Source: Emmonsiellopsis sp. PD_33
Lineage: Eukaryota; Ascomycota; Eurotiomycetes; Onygenales; Ajellomycetaceae
Direction of reading: 5' to 3'
Assembly: GCA_032988165.1 (NCBI GenBank)
Contig: JANTQF010000136.1
Location: 1-64,000, forward strand
Length of the DNA: 64,000 bases
Shown: one piece after another, positions 47,293 through 61,020 of the stretch
Position numbering within the stretch: the stretch's first letter is position 1
Layout: each line of letters starts with the position of its first letter
The notes under the pieces: generated by a model
The model's input: the letters and a program-made list of their open reading frames with translations, nothing else
Database searches by the model: none
What the model was told of the DNA's origin: nothing
Program-made: the position numbers and the translations under genes

Positions 47293-50200
47293 CTATAAAG
47301 CATTCTCTCTCTTACTCACATCTTCTTCCTCCTCACCACTATTCTCCACCAGATCTGCATTATCCAACACTGCCAGCATTTAGTCATCATAAAGGTAAAA
47401 TTTCTTTATTCAGTTACCTGCAGTGATGTTGCAGAATGATGTGCCATCCAGTTCTTCAAGATAGTAAGTGCCTTTCTCATAATTCACTTCTTGTATATGA
47501 TATGGACTCAACCATCAGAAGTTAAGTTTGATGGAATAGAATGTCTCTATTTTGGTGTCATGCAGAAGGACAAGATCTCCCACCTGAATCAGATTGTGCA
47601 CTAACTACTTGATTTCATTAAATAGATCCTGATTTTTCTCCTGTATGCATCACAGGTGAAAGACTGTCTCCTCCAGGTCCTCATCCTGTCTCTTCAACTG
47701 TTGAATCCATATGTATATCAAGTCAGCATGAGAGTAAATAGTGTACCACAGAAATGTTTGCTATATTAGTACCTCAAGCTCAACAGGGAGGATAGCATCA
47801 TAACCATATTGTAGATAGAATGGCATCTCACCTGTTGACTATTAAATGAAGATATGATTTGCTCACAGTACTGAGTAGAAATGATTAACCTAATTCCTCT
47901 CATCTGCAGTGAGCTTTACCAGCACATCTGAAATAGAATGGTGGCCATGTTCAACCATGCCATTCACTTTTACATTGTATGGCAAAATCATTATCTACTT
48001 GATATGATACTTGATGGTGAGAATTCTAGTTTACTTCTGATTTTCTAGCCTGCCATTGCACATCATTTCTTGGAAATAGCCATGTTAGCATATGATATTC
48101 TCATAAATGAACTAGGCCACATGTTCTACTTTTACATGCATGAGGGGCCAACCTTCAACCTAGCCAGTGAGGTTATTCCAAGTAATAACTGCATATGATT
48201 TCCCCTGGTTCTTCAGAAACTTGATGACATTGATACACTACTTATCCCACAGATAGTTGTGGTGAGTTAGATACAGTGACTCTTTGAGGTGATTACTTTC
48301 CTGGAACTGGCACTCACAGCATCTCTTGCAATATACCTTGACATCAGTGAACAGGCCTTCCCACTAATATTACTAAGAGACCTTATAGTTGATTGTCTTG
48401 CAGTCTTTATGACCTAACTTATCATGCATCTGAGTAATAATTTCCTTTTGCTCATTCAGATCATCTACCATGTGCCTCAGCAGAATCTCTTTGCCTGACT
48501 AGCAAAATAGATGTTGCCCATGCACCATATAGTTCAGTGCATACTTGTATCACTTCAGGAAAACCTTGCAAGGGATATCATTAGGCCACTTCAAGGTGGT
48601 AAGATATCTGATGATTGATTCACTGCAGTCAGAATAGGATGATGAAAGAACATGGGATTCTTTGCTGTCAGCATCATTAGAAATATTAAAGTTAAAGATA
48701 GTGGTAGAAGTCATACTGATGCAATTGAGCTCTACCTCAATGAATTCATTAATATCTTGATCCTTAGGCACCTTGCTATCAGTAGGTGGTCATCAAGAAA
48801 GACCATTAGCAGCACTATAAATCCATTTAGGAATATGATGAATGTCAAAATCAAACATCTAAATCCAGGCAAGCCAGTTAATTACCAGAGCATCAGGAAG
48901 ATCAGTGGCCATTCAGTTGAGCTGAGTAACTAAGGTTTTTGTGTTAGTTTCAAGAATGAAGTGAACATCATATAGATAATATTAGTATTTCTTCAACATT
49001 TTGAGGACAGCTCAGCACTCTCACTTTCCTACATCATACTTCACTTCCATTAGGCTTTAAATCCCACTTTCATATCAACAGGAATGAAGCTTTCTATTTC
49101 TAACATCTCATTAACTCAGCATTCCTCTCCAGCCATGCTTGCTGACATTAGTTGCAATCATAATATCCTCAGCATCATCAGAATAATCAATGTAGCATAG
49201 AGTAGGAGTAGTCATTAGTGCTATCTTCAGGACCAACATGGCATTCAATTGCTTAGGTCTCCAGATGAAAAAGGCATTTTTCTTGAACAGCACATAGATC
49301 AGGTTGGAAATGAGGGCAAAGTTCAGAATCCAGATGTAATAATACATACAAACACTAATAAAGGTACAGGCCTCAGTGATCTCAGTCAGTTCAGATTACT
49401 CAATGATTTTGATAATTTTAGTAGCCTCAGAGCAGCACCTATTAGCATCAACAACATATCCAATAAGAATCATGCCAGAGCAGCCAAACTCAGATTTTGC
49501 AACCTGGATGCATGTGTTTGAGAGCTCAATGCTGACCAGAATCTGATCCAGATTTTAAAGATGCTTCAAAATAAACCAGTAAATTCCTGATATGACCTCT
49601 TCATCACTGTACTGAGATCACAGACCTTTTACACTGACATCATCCATGAAATTATCTGCCTGGTAGGGAATATTTGAGCAGAGAATGCAAGCTATGACTT
49701 GGCAGAAGGCAGTAATAGAATTCATGGCACTCTGCAGTAATGTTGTCTGGTGAAGAAGGCTGATCAGGGTTTGGAAGGCAGTCATGTCACAGCTATCCTC
49801 ATGCAAAGTGATCTGGTCATATCTGGAAAAGAAATCTATCATGCTGATGATGACTTGCCCAGCAAAATCTTCTATAAAAGCATCAGCACTGGGAGGGATA
49901 TAGGCATCTCAAACTGTAACAGCATTTATATCCATGCAGGCATTGATGATTCAGTATTTCTCAGACTCCTTCTTCTTGATGAGGAACTATTTATTCCAAT
50001 ATGAATTATAGTAATATTTAAAGACACTAGAATTGACTTGCTTGTGAAGTATATCTATAATCATCAGCAGCAATTTTTGAGGAACAGGAAACCCAGGGGC
50101 CTGCCATGCTTCATACTCAATAGTATGAATCTTAATTGGCAGAGAGACCTCCTCAGCCAGTTTCCTATAATCACTGAAGCTCCATACTAATACCTTCTCT

Positions 50201-53200
50201 CACCTGAGCAAGATCTCAATCAGCAGCTCATATTCTTGGGGTATTAAAATAGATCCAATTTGAAGCTTTTCTATCCTGTCTGGTATGAGGCAAGAGCCAC
50301 ACTGGCAATCCAAGAAACAAGATGTGATTAGGTGGTCATAAGGTAAAGATAGATCCTTTGCAGGTTTAATGTTGTCTTAATATCATTTCTGATGAATCTC
50401 TCTCCATCAATCTGTCCTATCAGGCATCCCTTTATCTGTTACTAATGTATTGAGAGGCTGAATCTTATCTGCTTTTTACTTGTACAGTGTGGTGACAATT
50501 AGGTGATAAGATTGAGGAGAAGGCTCAGTAGAATCATAGAGAGGAAGGTCATACAGTTAAATGCCATGAACTTGATGAATTTTAAAGATAGAATGCTGTA
50601 AGAAAGGAAACATAGCATGTAAGGATAGCTGAAAGTGCTGTTGTAGAATGGCAGGAATGTATGATGGAGATTTCTGGGGTAATTAAATGATGACCTCTAA
50701 TTGACTGGAGGTATTTGTCAGCCCTGAACTGAGAAATTATGATTGGCTGGATTCCCTCTCATTACTCTTGTGCAGTAGAATTTCTACCCTGTCATCTGCT
50801 ATACTGATGCTACTGACTCTAACTTCATCTCTTTACTCATCACTATCATCATAAAGATCAGTTGGACTCAGTACTTCTAGTTTAAAGACTGATGCTTGCT
50901 ACAAAGATCATTCAGCTGTCTATTATTATAGTCTCCTGGAGAATAGCTAAGGAAAGACACCTGGTTGGTCTCATCATTCAGATTAAAAACCATGATGGTG
51001 ATGTCACCCACATTATCTGTCTGTCATGCTAACTAAGTCACATTTTCATAGGGACAGCCTAGAATGCACTCATGGGAACCACACTCTAGAATGAAGAAGG
51101 TTTAAGATATAGATATAAATTCAACACAAATCAGAACATTCTTATAGATTTCAACAATGCTACTATGCTAACTACCAGCATCAAGGATTAGCTTGAGAGC
51201 ATCTTTCTGGATGATCAGGCCAAGACTCAAGGCAGTACTCTTTACCATGCAGTTAATCTCTGCCTCTCTATTAAATATGGCTTCAGTCCAACCTTTTCTG
51301 ATACCAACAGAAAACTTGATATGGCCAATGGACACCAGATTCCATCAAGAGTCATATTCTGAGACATGATAGGAGGGCTAAACAAAGGAGACTCTGGCAG
51401 ATTCTTTCTCAATCATATGCTGCTGAACTTCAGCTGGAAGATTCTGGAAGAATGTCTGCTGCAGCTAGGTAGAGCAGGCCATAATATCTTTAAGCTGAAT
51501 TCCTATGATCTCTTGACACATAATTTTCTTAAAGACAGTCTGGGTTGCAACAGCACAATTCTCCTTATCCTTCATTTTAATAGAGAGCTTGGGTCCTTTA
51601 GGTTTTCTGGGACAGCAGAGGATGGTTTTCTTTTGAATCTTGGGTGCTTCAGCTATCTCAGCATCAGGCACAACTTCATTAATTAGCTGAGTTGGCATTT
51701 CTTCCTGCAGCTGGCCATCATAAAGGGTTTGTAAATCATCAGGATCAGGCAAAGGTAAGATAATGTTCTCAGCAAATGAAATAGATTTTTAGGAGCCATC
51801 TGAATAGCAACTGGCCCTTCAAGAGTGGGTGGAAGATAGGGCTTTCTCCTTTTCAATTTGATTAGAGAGTGTAGATTGATTCTTATCAGCAGCTGACTCT
51901 TTACTCTTATTATTTTCAGTAGCTACCTGAGTAATCATCACACTAGTAGCCCCTTCCACCTCATTATCCAAGTTGCTCTCTTCTGTGCTGCTCTCAAATC
52001 TGACATTACATATGCTAATAAAATTGACTACTAGTAATAGACTGCCATCAGAGGAAACAAGGATGCTACCATCATTGCAGAGTTTTGCTGCTAATAGGAT
52101 GATGGGAGATGTGAATCTCTACTCAAAAGCACACTTAATGATAATAATATGAGGTTCATACTAATTCACATTGATCTTCAGGCTGTGCTACATCACATAT
52201 CCATCAAAGTATTTACCCATTCTATTTTGATGGATCTTTCCTTGATTGATTAGCTCATCAATTCAGAGGCACTGAGGAAGCATATAAGATGAGTCACCAC
52301 AGCCTCAACAAGCACAAGGAGGGTAATCATATTGTGACATGCTTTTAGACCTAGGTTAATATGGACCACCAGGGCTACACTGCATCCCATAATAGGAAAC
52401 ATTTGTAAGATCTTGAGCAGGATCAATAGATCCTTGGTTGGTGAGGATGCATAGCATCATAGCCAGCTATTACATATTCCTCTGCTGTTGAAACCCAGTA
52501 ATGGCCAGTGACAGTACATCCATCCAATTGATGAGAGACTCAAGCAGGCTGTCATTTAAATTCTTTGGAGCTGAATCAGAAGAAGCAGGTAGCACAGAAG
52601 GGGCCACTTGAGGTCTTAGCACAGCTAAGGTAGGTAGATTGAAGATAGGCTGAGCAGAAGGTAGTTAAGTGGGTAGCATCATATGAGAACCTAGGTCAGG
52701 CATGATCATTCAGATCATCTTTTTCTTGACTTCCTGAGATTCAGCTGTAGCTTCATAAACCTTTGAAATCTTTCACTCAGATGGGTTGTTTTGGTCAAAC
52801 CTAGCCTTGTAAAAAGCCTTTTCACAAACTCCATCAGGTAGGTCTCATAAGAACAACTAGCAGGCAAGAGATTCCTAGATTTCATTCCAGCTAATTAGTG
52901 GCTCAGCAATGGCATGGAATTGGCAGCAGAAAGTGAGAATGTCTCAGCTGAAAGATCATTTGAAACTAAACAGAGCATTTAGGTAGATTTGATTGTACAT
53001 CTACTAATAAGCATTATCCTGCCAGAACTCTAACACTAATCTGGCCTTAACTTTCATCTAGGTTTGTAGGTTCTTCATCAGCTAATCCACATAGCCTTAC
53101 AGTTTTATAGAGTAATAGTTGCATAATACCATCAAGGCTTCATCCTCAGGAACATGGTGCAGCTTCAGCACAGCATCAAACTGGTTGACAAACTAAGTAA

Positions 53201-53345
53201 CATCCTTCCCATCAAAAGAGGGAGCTCCAAGAGATCCAGGAACCAGTATGGGCATGACAAGCCACTGATAAACCATTCTACTTTCAGGAGGCAAGGCACT
53301 GCTAGATGTAGGCAGGCCTGATGAGGAATTAATAGAGCTGAACAT
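47293..53345 (-). pseudogene. B2 gag-pol remnant
   Basis: ATG at 53345 (MFSSINSSSGLPTSSSALP). A Gag zinc knuckle lies near 52262-52322 (CGDSSYMLPQC, His replaced by Tyr). The aspartic protease region is at about 51290-51000 (AEINCMVKSTALSLGL), in register with gag. The RT is at about 49980-49618 (IDFFSRYDQITLHEDS; DDVSVKG, preceded by FM, as the active-site Asp pair). RNase H is at 49347-49111 (FIWRPKQLNAMLVLK, SKHGWRGMLS). The integrase has HHCC at about 48480-48290 (MHDKLGHKD, CCECQ) and a C-terminal segment at about 47620-47400 (GDLVLLHDTK). A register change separates protease and RT. The 47293 stop is CAG in B1. Confidence 0.87.
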
Positions 53346-53878
53346 CTTCTCACTGTTGACCTCAATTTTTAGTAGTAGAGCTGGTGCTTTTCCTGACTGA
53401 GTTTAATGATGTGCAATGAAGTCCAATCAAGCATACTTAGGAGATATATATTGATAGAGAAATAAATAGACAAGTGACTCTCATTCATAAATGAGAAATA
53501 GGTTAATAATGGTAGCAATATCTATGTCTTTTTGCAGGTAGAGATTCAGAGACTCAAGGAAGAGAAGGAACTGTAAGATCTGCTGCAGATTTTTCTTCTC
53601 ACTAGAGTCTACATTTGTTGAGAAATGGCTTGATGGATTTAATAGTTCAGTAGGTCCATTCTTCAAAGTTTTCTTCTGGTAGTATTGCCATTGGTGCAGC
53701 CACAAGGCTGCAGGCCCACTCCAATCAAATAGGCCTATTATAAATTAATATAAGAGAATTGTGTTGAGTAGCATACTCAACAAAAGAAAGGGAAAAAGGG
53801 AAAAGGAACTCAGTATAGTTATTTGTATCAACACTGTCATCTGTTCATCCATTCATAATTTCCAATCATATGCACCAA

Positions 53879-54197
53879 TGAAGCAGGGACAGGATGTGCA
53901 CATCAGGTAGCACTGAACAGGACAGCAGCAAACACAAGAAAAGAATTGATATCAATGTCAAAGCAGAGGAATGTATTGGCAATTTATAGTACAAAACAAC
54001 ACAGTAATAGAATGATAAGGCAACACACAAAAGAAACAAAAGATCTATCTCAAAGAAGCATACACATGCATGAGAAATCCATAAACAAACAGATGATATC
54101 TCACAATGAAAGGAAAATATCTACCTTCATGGCTGTGCTTGGCAGTGAAAAGCCTCAGCAAAAAATTGATCTGATCCAACAGTGGATCCCCATCACA
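53879..54197 (-). repeat. B2 LTR (right; 5' LTR of the element)
   Basis: 319 bp, starting tgaagcagggacagga and ending ccccatcaca. Compared with the left LTR it shows CA where the left has TG at many sites. Confidence 0.93.
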
Positions 54198-54201
54198 ACA
54201 T

Positions 54202-57200
54202 GAATGGTTTCTGCATTCCTAATATGACTACTGCTGCTGTTACTGACCACTGCACCCAAGGTATTTGCATCAACTGTGACAAACCTGGGTATAGAGCCAC
54301 TAACTGCCACAGCACCCATATTCCCCCAAAACTGCCTGTATGATCCATAAATGTGCAGACTAAGCTCAAGGAAGAGGAGGACTTTAAAGATGCTAAATCA
54401 GACTTAGGAAAAGACTAGCTTTCATGTAAAATTATGAGTGGAAGCTCCCAGAGTTAGATAGGAAGACCTTTGAGAAGAAAATAATAATTCTAGTAATTCT
54501 TATACCTACTATAATTAATCATTCTTTTAATATAAATGCTATGGTAGACAGTAGCTACTGTTACTATGCAATAATTTACCCTTACATGGCTAATCATTAT
54601 AATCTCCCATATATCCCAATCATCCCCCAAAAGATTGAAGGCATCAGCAGTGACACTGGCAGCTTCATATAAAATATGGTGAAGTTTGATGTTGATATCA
54701 GTAGATTCCTCCAAGAAAATACTTATGCATATAAAATTAAGAATCTCCCATATAACTTCATGTTAGACCTATCTTGATTATCTGAACATCAAGCTCTCAT
54801 TGACACATGCAACTGGTGCATTGTGTTCCCTGAAGACATCTATATGTTTAAAAAGGATGTTCATAAGACTATCAACCTTCACCAGATCTCCATTAATGCC
54901 TTTAAACTCCTCCAACATTATAATTAGAAGCTCAAGTCTTAATTCCCCATTGAAATCTTCACTACCAGCATGTCTGACATAGAGAAAGCTCTCTTCTGAC
55001 TCTCCAAAAAGCTGAAGACTGACCCCATAACAGTCCTTCCCCCACACTATCATGAATTCCTTGATGTTTTTGATTATAAAGCCACTAAGAAGCTCCTGTC
55101 ATTTCACAGTGTGCACAATCATCACATTGAACTCAAAAAGACAGACAGCAAAGATCCCCAGCTGCCCTGGAGATCTTTGTACAATATATTACACAATAAA
55201 TTGCTTGTGCTCCACAAGATCCTCAATGACCTTTTTGATAAAGGTTTCATCTAAGTTAGTAATTCACCTGCTAGCATACCCATTCTTTTCACTAAGAAGC
55301 CTGGTGGAGGCCTCTAATTCTGCATAGATTACTGTGGCCTCAACTGACTCACAAGAAAAGACTATTATCCACTACTGTTAATTAATAAGACTCTCAAATG
55401 AATCAGATGAGCTAAGTGGTTTATGAAGCTTAATGTCATCTCCACATTTTATAAGATCTGAATTACAGAAGGAGATGAATGGCTAACCACCTTTCACATG
55501 AGATATGATCTGTTTGAATGGACAGTTACCCCCTTTAATCTCATAAACACCCTGAGTACCTTCCAGAAGTACATCAACTAGGCCCTATAAGACTATTTAG
55601 ATGAATTTGCCTCTATCTACCTCAATGACATTCTCATCTTCACTAATGGATCCTACAAACAGCACTAAGAGTATGTTCAAAAAGTCCTCACCCATCTTCA
55701 CAAATATAATCTCCCAATCAATATTGACAAATCTACCTTTAAAGTTCAAAAGATGACCTACCTTGGCTTCATCATAGAGACAGGAAAGGGAGTCCATATG
55801 GACCTCAAGAAGATTGTCACTATCCTCAAATAGGAGACCTCTATGACCATAAAAGATGTGCAAGACTTCCTAGAATTCACAAATTTCTACTAATACTTCA
55901 TTTGAGACTTCTCTGACATCATCCAACTACTAACTGATCTCACACATAAAGACCAATAATTCCAGTGATCTAAAGAAGTAGATAAGGTATTCATATGCCT
56001 TAAGAAGATGTTCATCTCTACCCTGATGCTCATTGCATTTGACTCTAACCACCTAATAGTGGTTGAAATAGACTCCTCTAGTTATGTCACAGGTAGCACT
56101 CTCATGTAATGGGATGATGAAGGTGTTCTGTAACTCTGTACATTCATATTTAAGAAGCTCAGCCCCACCAAAGCTAACTATGAGATCTATGACAAGGAAC
56201 TCCTCACCATCATCTAATGTCTAGAAGAATGGGACTCTAAACTTCACAGTGTGAAAGACTTTGAGATTGTCATAGATCATAAGAACCTCTGATACTTCAT
56301 CATAACCCATAAACTCTCTGAATGCTAGATGTGCTGAGCTAAATTCCTCAGCTATTTCCATTTTATGATCCACTATTACCCTGGCACAGAGAACTCCATA
56401 GCTAATGCCCTCTTCTAATATGAATAAGATATGTCTTCTAAAGACTCTGATGCTTACTGAGCAAACCACAAATAGAGGTTGTTAGACCCATAGATCCTCA
56501 GGGACTCCAAAGTAACACTACACAGAGTAATATGTGCCTCACCTGTCACTATGCTAATTATAACTACCCAAGTGGACCCCATGGAAGGCTTCTCCAGATC
56601 ACCTCTGCTCCTGCTTCAGAAACTCTGGGATGCTACTACCACCTCCAATGAGTACCTCCAAATGATGATTCAGATTGTATGAGATAAAGCTTACCACTTC
56701 CTGCCTGAACTTCAGGCCTGCATTGACATAGCTGAATGCTCCATAGATATCAATATCTAACTACACTTCCAGAGGAGGCAGTGGGTTCCTGATTCAGAAT
56801 CATTACACACCTAAATCATACAAGAAACTCATAATTCTCTGATGACTGACTACCTAGGCTGTGAAGTACTCTATCAAATTTTATTCTGAGATTTCTACTG
56901 GCCTGACATATCTCAGAGTATTCAACAGTTCACCTGGAACTACAACATCTGCCAATCTGTTATTACCTGATGGGACCACTGTCAAAATCTACTCAAATCT
57001 CTCCTAATCCCTAAATGCATCTGATGCAATGTCACCATTGATTTTGTAGTAAACCTTCTCATGAGTGATAGCTATAAGAATATCCTCATCATTGTTGACC
57101 ACTTCAGTAAGGATGTTATTCTTAAACTCTATATAAAGATAAATATACCTGTAGTAGCTAAAGCCTTCCTCTGAAGTCTATTTTATTACCTTCATAATTT

Positions 57201-58140
57201 ACCCTGTATAATCATCTCAGACTGTAGGACTTAGTTTGTTAGAGCTGTCTGGAGCTGAATCTATCAGCTCCTCAAGATCTTCTAACACCTTTTAACTACC
57301 TATTACCCCAAAACTGATGGTAGCACTGAACACATGATTCAGATAACTAAGAACTACCTCTGAAAGTTCTGTTTATATACCCAGGATGACTGAAATGAAC
57401 TCCTCCCACATGCTAAACTTACAATCAATGATCATAACACTGTCAGCACTGGTGTTAGCCCATTTTTCCTCTCATACAGTTACAACCTTGAAGTCCTTAA
57501 TCTTACTAAATTGCCTGAACCTTCCACTTTACCTCACAGCCCAATCCAAATTACAGACATCATTATCTTGAAACTCCAGCAAGCCTGCAAGTAGGCTGAA
57601 TCCTCCATGGTCAGTGTCCAGCAGGATCAACAGGACCATATGAATGCCTACTAAAATCCTACTGAACATCATGAGGTAGATGATAAGGTTTAACTAGACC
57701 TTCAAAACATTATAACTAATCATCTGTCTTATACACTTAACTATTAATATGCCAAGTACACTATCATTGAAGTCCTGAGAAGTCATAACTACTATCTTGA
57801 CACACCACCTGGGATCCACAACATATTTCACACAAACCTGCTCCATAAAGCCTCCACTGACCTATTCCCCTCACAAGAGATCATCAACTGGCATCTGCCT
57901 GGCATCATTGGGGAAGATAATAAGATAGAATATGAGATTGAAGCTATCCTCAACTGCTGCTGCCACAGATGAGGATTTTAGTATCTAGTGAAGTGGCTTG
58001 AATATGAAGCCCCTTCATGGGAACTAACCTCTATCCTGCAAGACACTGCTGTACTTGCCTGTTATGAAGAGCTGCACTCACCCAACAAGACTCCACCTGT
58101 GCCACCCCACATCTGATTTTCTGACCCCTCCTGCCTGCCC
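54202..58140 (+). pseudogene. Chromovirus Gag zinc knuckle and Pol remnant
   Basis: 54255-54310 encodes a CCHC knuckle with the His replaced by Tyr (CINCDKPGYRATNC). Pol follows. The RT region starts about 55060 (LDVFDYKATKKLL). The YxDD box at about 55610 has become YLND (SIYLNDILIFT), an inactivating Asp-to-Asn change. RNase H is at about 56030-56400 (FDSNHLIVVEIDSSSYVTG, NYEIYDKELLTII). The integrase zinc finger and core are at about 56680-57600 (WPDISQSIQQF, IDFVVN, IISDCRTQF). The chromodomain is at about 57920-58080 (EYEIEAILNC, YLVKWLEYEAPSWE). Stops in many places. Confidence 0.85.
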
Positions 58141-58151
58141 TCCAAATCCAA

Positions 58152-58165
58152 ATAGGGGGGGATAA
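58152..58165 (+). promoter_or_regulatory. Chromovirus polypurine tract
   Basis: ataggggggggataa immediately before the 3' LTR, the usual primer for plus-strand DNA synthesis. It directly abuts the TG of the LTR apart from a few bases. Confidence 0.8.
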
Positions 58166-58419
58166 TGTGAAGGGCTACACCCTTATACCCTATATCTGTA
58201 GCTCACCTGAACTTCACCTGATCTCCAACTGCCTGATCAGATGCCTCCAACTGGGCCTTCATATAAATATTTATCTGCTCTGATCTCACATAATTTCCTT
58301 CTATTTATATTGCATGATCTTGCAATTCCTTTTCCTTTTTCCTTCCTTTCTCTAGTAATTACAATCTTGATTCTAGTGTATAGCTCATATGATCTGCTTA
58401 TCAGAGCGCACCCATTACA
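58166..58419 (+). repeat. Chromovirus 3' LTR (254 bp)
   Basis: Starts tgtgaagggctacaccc and ends cccattaca. It contains the one CpG I found in the nested block, at 58407-58408 (agcgca; agcaca in the 5' LTR). Confidence 0.93.
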
Positions 58420-58424
58420 ACATC

Positions 58425-60749
58425 CTTCCTATAGATTTACATTCAGAATGAAAGAAAACACACAAGAAATAGAAGATTATTAATAATAAGTTCTTATTAT
58501 TTATGAATAATAAGTTATTAACACTTAACTTTTCATCTATGAATAATAAGGACTCCCACCTTACCACCTCTAAAATTAAAGATCTACTGCTGGTCAAAGA
58601 GACAACTATATATAATAAGTATATTATCACATACCATTCAAAATTCCCAGGTTATATGTATAGAGTGGTTATTAATGAGAGATATTACCTCTATCATCTA
58701 TTCTTCAGAATTTTGTGTGCAATGAAGCTACTCAAGTTAGACTTTCTCTAAATAGTGTTAGCTATCTCACTATTAAATAAGACTCACAATTTCTATAACT
58801 ATATATATTTATTTTATCCAACTAACCTCCAGATATATTATTCAGATCTCAAGAAGTTCTTTAAGTATCTAACTATTAATAAGTTCCAATTAGTATTATT
58901 AGAGGAAGAGAAATTAGAACTATTTAATCTACTTTATATATAGTAACTTTCAACTAACAGACATATAGAACCTGACACTGCAGTTGTTGTTATTTTGAAG
59001 CTTTTAAAAATAACACTAATTTAAAGATCACAACAGACTATAATTAATGGTTAGTGAATTGAGAAGGCTATTCCTTCAAAACATATTAATGCTATAACAC
59101 TCTGAATGAGCTTATAGAAGCAACTTAAGTATTATACATTTCACCTCAAGCATACAAAATAATTATTAATACTAGATATACTTAATAATGGTACTAACAT
59201 CCCCATTCAGAACAGCACAAGAGTATGTACTTTGCAGGTTATATTACTGTTTTTAAAAATCTCAGAGTTTCACAAATATGTGAGATTAAAGAAGATGAGA
59301 GTAATTACTCTCAAAAACTTGATTTTTCAGCCAGATTTTAAGCTATCATTCTTTCTGTATTATTATTATTTAGCTGATACCTACCATTATATTATTTCAT
59401 TAACTCATTTTGATAGGCATATAGAGTTGATGTGCATGTCTCCTATTACTTATTATTTAATAAAAATGTTATATAAAATGTGTGAGATTGGCAAGGAAAA
59501 GATAGTATTATTTACCTACAGACTGAACACTGCATGACTAGCATCCATGATGTGCTCTAATTTTAGTATAGAGATAATATAGTTGAGAGGAGATATGATA
59601 TAGAAGGAATAGAATGTGATTATTAACAACTTTAATAATGAAAAGTTGGAGAGGATCAAAGTATTAGTCACAACTAATTGTGTGGGGGGATTTAGTGCTA
59701 ATCTGCAGCTAGGCAGGTGTCAGGCAATGATTTTGATTAAATTGCTACATAATTTGAATATAATGTTTCAGACTATAGCACACACACATCATCTGGGTTA
59801 GAAAAGAGATGTTTATGTATAGGTACTAACCATTAATTATACATTTTAATGATATTAATATGCAAATTTTATAAGGAAAGTAATCTCTGACATCTCTATG
59901 TAGTTAGGTGGCTAGGTAGGCTAGGTGAATGGATTGACAGAGAGAGCTATCAATTATTTGAATATTCTTATAGGGTGAGAGGAAAACTAGTTAGGATAGA
60001 GAAACCTAGCCACTTTAAATTTTAAGATGTCTAATTTGTCAATGCAGGGGAAAGAGCTTTACAAGAAAATCAGTGAGATATTAGTATTACTTATACTAGA
60101 GGATACTCTCAAGAAGACTTAGAAATTGCAGCACAGGTAAAATGTTATTTATAGATAATAACCTTATAAGCCTAAAAGTATTATGATAGTAATAGTTATC
60201 TAGGAACAACCTTCTAATGAGAATATGAAGGATGTTGTGGAGAATAAGATGAAGACTATGAAGTATAAAGGGAAATTAGAAGATAAGATGGAGGACACTA
60301 TACAACTTGCATACAGTAAGGCTGTAATCTATGAATAACAATGTAGTGATAAGATGGAGGATATTACAGGTGATAATATATAGAATGTGATGCATGAATG
60401 ATAATTTGCATTTAAGATAGAGTATGTTGTAGATGGTGTGATAGGTAATATGATTAATAAAGAAGATTTAGATGCTTAAATTAATAAGAGTATGAAGAGT
60501 AATAAAGTAGATTTGAATTTAGTGATTAATGAAATGATTGATATCTTACATGATAATACTGAGATCTTTCTGGCAGTTAGGAGGCAGAGGGATGGTAGGG
60601 ATCAAAAGACTAGTAAGAAGTGTGAGAGAGAGGAGAATAATAATAAGAATAAGAGGTTATTTATAAAAAAAGAGAGGAGGGGAAGGAATAGGAAGCCTAA
60701 GACATCACAGAGTACAGAAGAGTATTTTCAGAAGAAAAAGGAAGATTGA
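58425..60749 (+). pseudogene. SNF2-family helicase, C-terminal part
   Basis: Continues 39468-41396 in phase 0 with no frameshift for 775 codons, so the ancestral protein was about 1417 aa. SLLNKTHNFYNYIYLF at about 58761 corresponds to the GTPLxNR helicase motif. The helicase C-lobe is seen in VIINNFNNE, IKVLVTTNCVGGFSANLQLG and MFQTIAHTHHLG (about 59610-59800), matching SNF2 motifs V and VI (QxxGRxHRxGQ) with Arg-to-His/Thr decay. The tail is Lys/Glu-rich (KKERRGRNRKPK) and stops at 60747-60749. Confidence 0.8.
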
Positions 60750-61020
60750 TTATTAGTATTAGGATTTTTAAATTTTAATATGAATGTTTGATAGGATGAT
60801 TACTAGTTAGAATATAATGAAAATGATCTCCATATACTGACTCAAGTTAACTTGGAATTATTTAGATTGATTCTAGATGTTGTTTAATAAATATTTAGCT
60901 TGAGAGTTCTTATTGATAACTCAGATTGAGTTGAGTTGAATATATATTTAGCTTGGACTCAGCTTAAAAGGTTATAGATTTGTGAGTAACTTAACTTAAA
61001 AGTATATATAATCAACTTGA
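60750..61020. other. hAT right subterminal region
   Basis: About 270 bp of AT-rich DNA after the helicase stop, with repeated aacttga/gagtt/actcag words in both orientations, as is usual for subterminal transposase-binding repeats of hAT elements. No gene seen. Confidence 0.5.

Larger units (their letters stand above)
42778..54197 (-). mobile_element. Ty3/gypsy element B, copy 2 (B2), innermost layer, 11.4 kb
   Basis: Complete element with 319-bp LTRs (42778-43096 and 53879-54197) and a 4-bp duplication, acat (42774-42777 and 54198-54201). Minus-strand order: gag, protease, RT, RNase H, integrase (53345 to about 47290), then a 902-codon extra frame (46842-44137) and about 1 kb of non-coding 3' DNA before the LTR. 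It is the youngest insertion here and the least AT-rich, yet CpG is absent. On the coding strand the 5' LTR is followed by ttggtgc, consistent with a tRNA-type primer site beginning TGG. Confidence 0.93.
41397..58419 (+). mobile_element. Ty3/gypsy chromovirus (own length about 5.6 kb), interrupted by B2
   Basis: Flanked by 254-bp LTRs (41397-41650 and 58166-58419) and a perfect 5-bp target duplication, acatc (41392-41396 and 58420-58424). Coding orientation is plus. Gag runs from about 41813 to 42777 and continues at 54202. Protease, RT, RNase H, integrase and a C-terminal chromodomain follow to about 58140. The order PR-RT-RH-IN-chromo identifies a chromovirus. Multiple stops. Copy B2 split its gag, with TSD acat. 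Confidence 0.92.
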
